From assembly GCA_030835875.1 (NCBI GenBank), contig JAURQY010000053.1:1-19043 (forward strand): a stretch of DNA of 19,043 nucleotides, written 5' to 3'. Every line of letters begins with the position of its first letter. Positions within the stretch are counted from its first letter, which is position 1. Made by a program: the position numbers and the translations under genes. The notes under the pieces are model-generated. The model had not been told where the DNA came from. It ran no database searches and saw only the letters and a program-made list of their open reading frames with translations. The stretch comes from Nitriliruptorales bacterium (GTDB lineage: Bacteria > Actinomycetota > Nitriliruptoria > Nitriliruptorales > Nitriliruptoraceae). Below are positions 14,559 to 19,043 of the stretch, in pieces.

Positions 14559-15422
14559 TCACTCGCGTCGGGAGCGTAGGCGGTCGACCCCCTCGCGGTC
14601 GGTCACCGCCGCACCGACGGGGACCTCGCGTTCGCCACCGTGATGGTCCGAACCGGCCGTCACGACGAGTCCGAGCCGATCCGCGATCGCCGTCCAGCGC
14701 TCCGTCGCGCCGGCGTCATGCGCCGGATGCCGTGCCTCGACACCGGCCATCCCCGCGTCGACCATGGCCTCGACGACCTCGCGCGGGACCTCCTGCGCAC
14801 CATCGCGCGCGCCGAAGAGCGCCGGGTGGGCGAGCACGACGACGCCACCCGCGCCACGCAGGAGCTCGACGGCTCGGACGGGGTGGACCGCGTGCTTGGG
14901 TACGTCCGCTGGTCCGCCGTCGGCGAGGTAACGGTCGAACACCTCACGCTCGTCCGCGCACGCGCCGACCTCGACGACCGCCTGCGCGATGTGCGGACGG
15001 GCGACGGGGGCGCCGGCGGCGATACGGACGACCCGCTCGTAGGTGATGGGGATGTCGAGGTCGTTGAACCGCTCGACCATCCGCCGCGCCCGGTCGGCAC
15101 GAGCATCGCGCAGCCGGGCGAGCTCGGCGGCGAGCACGGGCTCGTCGTGGTCCACCCAGTAGGCGAGCACGTGCACCGATCGGCCGTCGAGCTCGGCGGA
15201 GAACTCGATGCCGGGGATGACCTCGACGCCGAGCGCGTCCCCCGCCGCGCGCGCCTCGGCGATGCCCGCACCCGTGTCGTGATCGGTGAGCGCGAGCCCC
15301 GCGAGGCCCGCCTCGTGCGCCATCGCGACGACCTCCGCGGGCGTGTGATGCCCGTCGGAGCGCACGCTGTGCGTGTGGAGGTCGTAGCGGTCGGAGCCGT
15401 CGCCGGCGTCAGGGCTCTGCAT
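14559..15422 (-). CDS. PHP-domain phosphoesterase (YciV/RNase AM-like)
   Basis: A 287-residue PHP-family metal-dependent phosphoesterase. The metal-site motifs occur in order: DLHTHS (14-19), LTDHDT (45-50), GIEFSAE (71-77), ARPHIAQ, VVLAHPALF and the C-terminal GSDHHGG. Length and motif order match COG0613 proteins such as E. coli YciV/RNase AM, which hydrolyse 3',5'-nucleoside bisphosphates and trim 5' ends of small RNAs; a related substrate is likely here. ATG 15422 follows a TACCGT -10-like hexamer by 6 nt with no Shine-Dalgarno, so translation is probably leaderless. The open frame further upstream is antisense to the neighbouring gene. It is divergent from the 258-residue gene at 15484 and may be co-transcribed with the FHA-LuxR gene. 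Confidence 0.88.
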   Translation of the reverse strand: MQSPDAGDGSDRYDLHTHSVRSDGHHTPAEVVAMAHEAGLAGLALTDHDTGAGIAEARAAGDALGVEVIPGIEFSAELDGRSVHVLAYWVDHDEPVLAAELARLRDARADRARRMVERFNDLDIPITYERVVRIAAGAPVARPHIAQAVVEVGACADEREVFDRYLADGGPADVPKHAVHPVRAVELLRGAGGVVVLAHPALFGARDGAQEVPREVVEAMVDAGMAGVEARHPAHDAGATERWTAIADRLGLVVTAGSDHHGGEREVPVGAAVTDREGVDRLRSRRE

Positions 15423-15428
15423 GCGACG

Positions 15429-15434
15429 ACGGTA
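15429..15434 (-). promoter_or_regulatory. -10 element TACCGT, leaderless promoter of the PHP gene
   Basis: On the minus strand TACCGT is followed by 6 nt and then ATG 15422, the same geometry as the dehydratase promoter. No Shine-Dalgarno is present. Confidence 0.5.
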
Positions 15435-15454
15435 GTGCGACGGGGTCTCGGGGC

Positions 15455-15460
15455 TAGGAT
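15455..15460 (+). promoter_or_regulatory. -10 element TAGGAT ahead of the 258-residue gene
   Basis: TAGGAT predicts transcription from about 15467, just before the GAGGAGG ribosome-binding site (15471-15477) and GTG 15484. It lies about 20 bp from the minus-strand TACCGT, so the two divergent promoters overlap. Confidence 0.5.
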
Positions 15461-15483
15461 GGCCGCTCCCGAGGAGGTCCGCC

Positions 15484-16260
15484 GTGGTCCAGGCCGTGAA
15501 GGTGCTGTCGGCGGTCGCGTTCGACGCGGCCCACTTCGACGCGACGGGGCGTGCGGACCCCGCGGTCCGTGTGCTCGCGGAGCTGCCTGCCTCGACCGAG
15601 CCCTTCCACGTCAACCGCGTCTACAAGGGCGCGCACGGCCGCTACGAGGAGGTCCTCGCGATCGCCGACCCCTCGGGGACGGTCGTGTGGGAGTCCGAGC
15701 CGCGCCTGCTCCAGCTGCGCGGCGAGATGTACGAGGACCTGTTCCGCCTCCGCGTCGACGCGCCGGTGCGCATCGCGGACGCCGGTGAGCACACGCTGCT
15801 CCTCTACGTCGACGGTGTGCTCGTCGGTCGCGTGCCGGTCTTCGTCGACGCTCCACGCTCGCTCGTCGCGACCGGTGCGACGATGGACGCGGTCGAGACG
15901 GCGCTCAAGAAGGGGTCGATCGTCTGGCTCGACATCCCGCAGCGCGGCGACGAGGTCGTGCAGCGTCCGGCGTGGTACGTCCAGGACGGCCGCACGATCT
16001 ACGTCATCAAGGGCGGCAAGGAGCAGGAGCTGCCCGGCCTCGAGGCGACCGACACGGTCACCGTCACCGTCAAGTCCAAGGACGTGAAGGCGACGATCGC
16101 CGAGCTGCCCGCCGGCGTGCGCGTGGTGACCGATGACGACGAGTTCGAGCGCATCGCGACCCTCGGCATGGGGACGCGCCTGAACCTGCTCGACGGTCAG
16201 GATGCGCTCGAGCGTTGGCGGCGCGACTGCGTGATGGTGCACCTCACTCCGCTCGGCTGA
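15484..16260 (+). CDS. two-domain protein: beta-sandwich-like N-terminus plus split-barrel-like C-terminus
   Basis: A 258-residue protein without signal peptide or membrane segment. Residues about 1-125 form an all-beta stretch with alternating hydrophobic strands ending LLLYVDGVLVGRVPVFVDAP, reminiscent of the Ig-like DUF6941 group. Residues about 130-258 (GSIVWLDIPQRG, RPAWYVQDGRTIYVIKGGKEQELPGL, VTVKSKD, RDCVMVHLTP) look like a pyridoxamine-phosphate-oxidase-type split barrel, which often binds FMN, F420 or heme. Both domain ideas come from pattern reading only, and no catalytic residue can be named. GTG 15484 is well supported by GAGGAGG with a 6-nt spacer. It is divergent from the PHP gene, and its end overlaps the convergent lipoprotein gene by 17 bp. 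Confidence 0.8.
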   Translation: MVQAVKVLSAVAFDAAHFDATGRADPAVRVLAELPASTEPFHVNRVYKGAHGRYEEVLAIADPSGTVVWESEPRLLQLRGEMYEDLFRLRVDAPVRIADAGEHTLLLYVDGVLVGRVPVFVDAPRSLVATGATMDAVETALKKGSIVWLDIPQRGDEVVQRPAWYVQDGRTIYVIKGGKEQELPGLEATDTVTVTVKSKDVKATIAELPAGVRVVTDDDEFERIATLGMGTRLNLLDGQDALERWRRDCVMVHLTPLG

Positions 16261-17014
16261 CCTCGCCGGCTGAGCTGACCTCGACCTCGCCGACGCTCCG
16301 GCGTCGCCGCACGACCTCGCCGGCGATGACGGCACCGAGCATCCCGACCCAGCCCCACCACGGGACCCGACGCCACAGCGGCACCGCGTCCGCGACCAGC
16401 ACGATCGTGCGCGGCTCGCCGACCGGCAGGTCCCAGCGCAGCGTCCCGTCGCTGACCTCGTCGGCATCGTGCTCGACGACACGGCCCGGGACACGCACGA
16501 CGAGGTCCGCGTCGACCGACCCGGCGACGAGCGCGGCGAGCTCCTCCCCCGACGGTCCGACCGGCTCACCATCGAGCCGCACCCCGAGCGTCGCCGGCGG
16601 CGAGAGCGCCCCGGTCCCCGCGAGCCGCACCGCGCCCGATCCCGTCGTGATTACGGTGACGTCGAGCCGCAGCGCCGGGTCCTGGGGAGCGACGTCGGCG
16701 GACAGCTCGGCGAGGAGCGCCGTCGCCTCCTCGCCGTCCGCGAACGACTGCCGGTAGGTGACGACGAGCCCCCCGTCGGCGTCGATGACGCGCTCCGATC
16801 GCCACGCCGTGTCGGGTCCGAGGGCGAGGGCGACGTCGAGCTCCGGGTCCACGCCCACCGCGTCGAGCTCACGCAGCGTCGCGCCGTCGATGCGGACCGC
16901 GACGGCGACCTCGCCACCGCCACGCCGGTCGACCGCGACCTCCGTCCCGACGTCGATGCGGCAGCCCGTGGCGACGAGCGCGACGACGAGCAGGACGACG
17001 CCCCGGACGGTCAT
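16244..17014 (-). CDS. LppM/DUF3153-like lipoprotein with C-terminal membrane anchor
   Basis: A 256-residue predicted lipoprotein. The N-terminus MTVRGVVLLVVALVATGC has a short charged region, a hydrophobic core and a lipobox-like LVATGC with Cys18 as the lipidation site. A beta-rich extracytoplasmic domain follows. A single C-terminal membrane helix (about 217-235, WWGWVGMLGAVIAG) is followed by RRRR (236-239), which sets the tail inside the cell. This layout resembles mycobacterial LppM (DUF3153), implicated in envelope biology, but similarity is by architecture and the function here is unknown. ATG 17014 has AGGAG 6 nt upstream and a TAGCCT -10-like hexamer at 17044-17049. The open frame further upstream is antisense to the ATPase gene. 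Its 3' end overlaps the gene at 15484-16260 by 17 bp. Confidence 0.85.
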   Translation of the reverse strand: MTVRGVVLLVVALVATGCRIDVGTEVAVDRRGGGEVAVAVRIDGATLRELDAVGVDPELDVALALGPDTAWRSERVIDADGGLVVTYRQSFADGEEATALLAELSADVAPQDPALRLDVTVITTGSGAVRLAGTGALSPPATLGVRLDGEPVGPSGEELAALVAGSVDADLVVRVPGRVVEHDADEVSDGTLRWDLPVGEPRTIVLVADAVPLWRRVPWWGWVGMLGAVIAGEVVRRRRSVGEVEVSSAGEVSRAE

Positions 17015-17043
17015 CCACAGCTCCTGCGTCGGGCGGTCGGCGG

Positions 17044-17049
17044 AGGCTA
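17044..17049 (-). promoter_or_regulatory. -10-like TAGCCT ahead of the lipoprotein gene
   Basis: TAGCCT on the minus strand predicts transcription from about 17037, with an AGGAG ribosome-binding site before ATG 17014. It lies back to back with the plus-strand TAGGGT at 17059-17064. Confidence 0.4.
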
Positions 17050-17058
17050 GCCCCGTCG

Positions 17059-17064
17059 TAGGGT
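17059..17064 (+). promoter_or_regulatory. -10-like TAGGGT ahead of the GspE-like ATPase gene
   Basis: TAGGGT predicts transcription from about 17071, upstream of the GGAGG at 17099-17103. No -35 is clear. Confidence 0.35.
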
Positions 17065-17098
17065 CGGCCCGGGGCGGACACGGACCGGACGACGAGTC

Positions 17099-17110
17099 GG
17101 AGGCCGCATT
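17099..17110 (+). promoter_or_regulatory. GGAGG ribosome-binding site facing an ATT codon
   Basis: GGAGG at 17099-17103 is followed after 4 nt by ATT (17108-17110), in frame with the GspE-like gene. The frame between 17111 and 17212 shows coding-like base bias and no stop. ATT could be the true start, as in E. coli infC, adding 35 residues before GTG 17213. Confidence 0.35.
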
Positions 17111-17212
17111 CGCGCGCCCGCACCCCTGCCCCCCGCTCCCGCGCTGCTCGACGCGGTCCCGGACGCGCTCGCCCGCGCCGCCCTCGCCCTGCCCGTCCGG
17201 CTCGAGGGCCAT

Positions 17213-18484
17213 GTGCTGCACGTGCGCAGCCTCACGGGTGACGACGCGGACCCGGACCTCGACGCGATGCGTGTCGAGGTCGGCCCGGCCGACGTCGTCG
17301 CGACCCGCGACCCCGACGTCGTCCGCCATCTCCTCGTCGCGTACGCACGTCATCGGCTCACCGCCGCGCTCGACGATCCGGTGCTGCTCCTCGATCTGGT
17401 GCTCGACCTCGCCGCCGGCAGCGACGCGAGCGACGTCCATCTCGAGACGGACGTCGACGGGATGCGCGTGCGGCAACGGGTCGACGGCGAGCTGCACGAC
17501 GTGCTGCGCGTCCCGCCCCGGACCGTGTCGGCGCTCGTGGCGCGCACGAAGGTCCGCGCGTCCCTCGACGTCGCCGAGCGGCGGCTGCCGCAGGACGGCC
17601 GCCTCATCCACGTGCTCCCCGACGGGACGCTCGACGTCCGGGTCGCGACGATGCCCGTGCAGGGTGGCGAGCGCGTGACGCTGCGCCTGCTGCCCGACGG
17701 ACCGAGCGGACCGGGCCTCGACGGTCTCGGGCTGCCCGAGGACGTGGTGGCCGGGCTCGACCGTGCCGCATGCGCGAGCGACGGGCTCGTCATCGTGTGC
17801 GGGCCGACGGGCTCGGGGAAGACGACGACCCTGCACGCGCTGCTCGCACGGCTCGTCGCGACCGGACGCAACGTCATGACGCTCGAGGACCCCGTCGAGC
17901 GCACCGTCCGCGGCGCGAGCCAGACGCAGGTCGCGCCCGACATCGACCTCACGTTCGCGCGCGACCTGCGCCGTCTGCTGCGCCACGATCCCGACGTCCT
18001 GCTCGTCGGCGAGGTGCGTAACCGCGAGACCGCCGAGCTCGCCGTCGAGGCGGCGCGGACCGGCCATCTCGTGCTGACGTCGCTGCACGCGGTCGACTCG
18101 CCGGGCGCGCTGGCACGCCTGCACGAGCTCGGCGTCGACGGCACGAGCCTGGCCGAGACTGTGCGGCTCGTCGTCGCCCAGCGCCTCCTCGCCCTGCCGT
18201 GCCCGGACTGCGCGACGACAGTGGCCGACCGTTCCCCGGCAGTTCCCGCCTGCGCCGCGTGCGCCGGGACGGGGACACGCGGTCGCAGCGCCGTCGCGGA
18301 GCGGCTCGAGCTGACCACCGAGCTGCGGTCGCTCCTGCGCGACGGCCGCGGGCCCGGCGTCCATCATGCGACCCTCGCCGCCGCCGTCGCACCACGGCTG
18401 CGCGCGGTCGCCCTCGCGCGTGCCGCGCAGGGGCGCGCGCGGAGCGAGGAGGCGCTGCGCGCCACACCCGATCCGGACGCCTGA
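17213..18484 (+). CDS. GspE/PilB-type secretion or pilus assembly ATPase
   Basis: A 423-residue hexameric traffic ATPase of the type II secretion/type IV pilus assembly class. Counted from GTG 17213, it has an Asp box ASDVHLE, the Walker A GPTGSGKT (197-204), Walker B-like [12 protein letters not shown] and His box [14 protein letters not shown]-terminal zinc-type pair CPDC and CAAC follows, typical of GspE/PilB rather than the retraction ATPase PilT. It lacks a long N-terminal domain and no pilin or inner-membrane partner lies within the window. GEVRN has Asn where most relatives have Asp. The start is uncertain: GTG 17213 has GAGGG 4 nt upstream, but the frame remains coding-like upstream to about 17108, where GGAGG faces an ATT. 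It is divergent from the lipoprotein gene and is followed after 56 nt by mrp. Confidence 0.88.
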   Translation: MLHVRSLTGDDADPDLDAMRVEVGPADVVATRDPDVVRHLLVAYARHRLTAALDDPVLLLDLVLDLAAGSDASDVHLETDVDGMRVRQRVDGELHDVLRVPPRTVSALVARTKVRASLDVAERRLPQDGRLIHVLPDGTLDVRVATMPVQGGERVTLRLLPDGPSGPGLDGLGLPEDVVAGLDRAACASDGLVIVCGPTGSGKTTTLHALLARLVATGRNVMTLEDPVERTVRGASQTQVAPDIDLTFARDLRRLLRHDPDVLLVGEVRNRETAELAVEAARTGHLVLTSLHAVDSPGALARLHELGVDGTSLAETVRLVVAQRLLALPCPDCATTVADRSPAVPACAACAGTGTRGRSAVAERLELTTELRSLLRDGRGPGVHHATLAAAVAPRLRAVALARAAQGRARSEEALRATPDPDA

Positions 18485-18495
18485 CGCACCATCGC

Positions 18496-18501
18496 TACCC
18501 T
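18496..18501 (+). promoter_or_regulatory. -10-like TACCCT ahead of mrp
   Basis: TACCCT in the 56-nt gap after the ATPase gene predicts transcription from about 18508, leaving a leader of about 33 nt with GGAG (18532-18535) before ATG 18541. It suggests mrp has its own promoter. Confidence 0.4.
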
Positions 18502-18540
18502 CGTCCGACAGCCATTCCGACCACGACATCCGGAGTCCGC

Positions 18541-19043
18541 ATGCCAACGAGGGATCAGGTCTACGAGGCACTCGCGACCGTCGACGACCCCGAGATCGGC
18601 AAGCCGATCACCGAGCTCGGCATGGTCGAGGACGTCGCGATCGAGGGCTCGCGCGTCGGCGTGAAGATCAAGCTGACGATCCCCGGCTGCCCGCTCAAGG
18701 ACCGCATCACCGCAGACGTGACCGCCGCGATCAAGGCGCTCGGCGACGTCGACGACGTGCAGCTCATCTTCGGCTCGATGTCCGAGGACGAGCGGCGCTC
18801 GCTGTCGTCACGGCTGCGCGAGGAGCGCGGCGCGGCGAACCCGGAGATGGAGATCCCGTTCGGCCGCCCCGAGTCACGCACGAAGGTCATCGCGATCGCA
18901 TCCGGCAAGGGTGGCGTGGGCAAGTCGTCGATCACCGCGAACCTCGCCGCGGCGCTCGCCGCGCAGGGGCGCAGCGTCGGCGTGCTCGATGCCGACATCT
19001 ACGGCTACTCGATCCCGCGCATGCTCGGCGTCGACGGTCGTCC
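18541..19043 (+). CDS. mrp: Mrp/ApbC family iron-sulfur cluster carrier ATPase (partial, 3' end outside window)
   Basis: The first 167 codons of an Mrp/ApbC protein that runs off the right edge. An N-terminal MIP18/DUF59 domain (about 4-80) has DDPEIG and PGCPLKD with Cys50. A linker leads to the P-loop NTPase, whose deviant Walker [10 protein letters not shown] is at 121-129, followed by [15 protein letters not shown]. Mrp proteins bind a 4Fe-4S cluster between subunits and pass it to apo-proteins using ATP; the C-terminal CxxC cluster ligands would lie beyond the window. ATG 18541 has GGAG 5 nt upstream and a TACCCT -10-like hexamer at 18496. The reading frame is open to the window end. Confidence 0.95.
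   Translation, partial: MPTRDQVYEALATVDDPEIGKPITELGMVEDVAIEGSRVGVKIKLTIPGCPLKDRITADVTAAIKALGDVDDVQLIFGSMSEDERRSLSSRLREERGAANPEMEIPFGRPESRTKVIAIASGKGGVGKSSITANLAAALAAQGRSVGVLDADIYGYSIPRMLGVDGR

Noticed and set aside
14640..15788. 382-residue plus-strand frame opposite the PHP gene
   Set aside because: It is antisense to PHP metal-binding motifs and overlaps the start of the real plus-strand gene in another frame.
16244..18571. 775-residue frame on the minus strand ending in the lipoprotein
   Set aside because: Everything before 17014 is antisense to the well-supported ATPase gene, and the lipoprotein has its own signal peptide, ribosome-binding site and start.

Overview
The window is very GC-rich (above 70% G+C by eye nearly throughout) and densely coding, with strong third-position G/C bias. 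It looks like chromosomal DNA of an actinobacterium (Actinomycetota). The best marker is a mycothiol S-conjugate amidase (Mca), an enzyme tied to mycothiol, the thiol of Actinomycetota. An FHA-LuxR fusion, two apparently leaderless mRNAs and an Arg/Gly-rich DEAD-box helicase tail fit this. The sequence does not fix the class.

Layout. Positions 1-245 are an AT-richer (about 53% G+C over 1-180), palindrome-rich stretch with no intact gene. It abuts a frameshifted remnant of a class F sortase (246-474, +). A PLP threonine/serine dehydratase (446-1450, -) follows, then a bile acid:sodium symporter-like membrane protein (about 1593-2483, +). From 8.2 kb down to 2.45 kb a minus-strand cluster reads CinA-like, mca, pdxH, typA, DUF1737, metZ. 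Three of its junctions are 4-nt start/stop overlaps, and internal -10-like sites precede typA and DUF1737-metZ. Divergent from it are a polytopic membrane protein and a TrmH/SpoU RNA methyltransferase that overlap by 7 nt (8361-9967, +). Next come a DUF885 HEAYPGH metallopeptidase-like protein (-), a DEAD-box RNA helicase with a disordered Arg/Gly/Glu-rich tail (+), an FHA-LuxR regulator and a PHP-domain phosphoesterase (both -), a 258-residue two-domain protein of unknown function (+), an LppM-like lipoprotein (-), a GspE/PilB-type ATPase (+), and the start of an Mrp/ApbC iron-sulfur carrier (+, cut by the window edge).

The genes are mostly housekeeping: amino acid metabolism (dehydratase, MetZ), PLP and mycothiol metabolism (PdxH, Mca), translation and RNA (TypA, methyltransferase, helicase), and Fe-S assembly (Mrp). 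PdxH makes the PLP that both MetZ and the dehydratase need. I found no complete mobile element, CRISPR array, tRNA or rRNA. The less ordinary signals are the sortase remnant beside the palindrome cluster, the recurring TAnnnT -10 element (TAGGCT three times) with two leaderless-type promoters, two genes whose best ribosome-binding site points to a non-canonical start codon, the FHA-LuxR regulator, and the uncharacterised fusion at 15484-16260.
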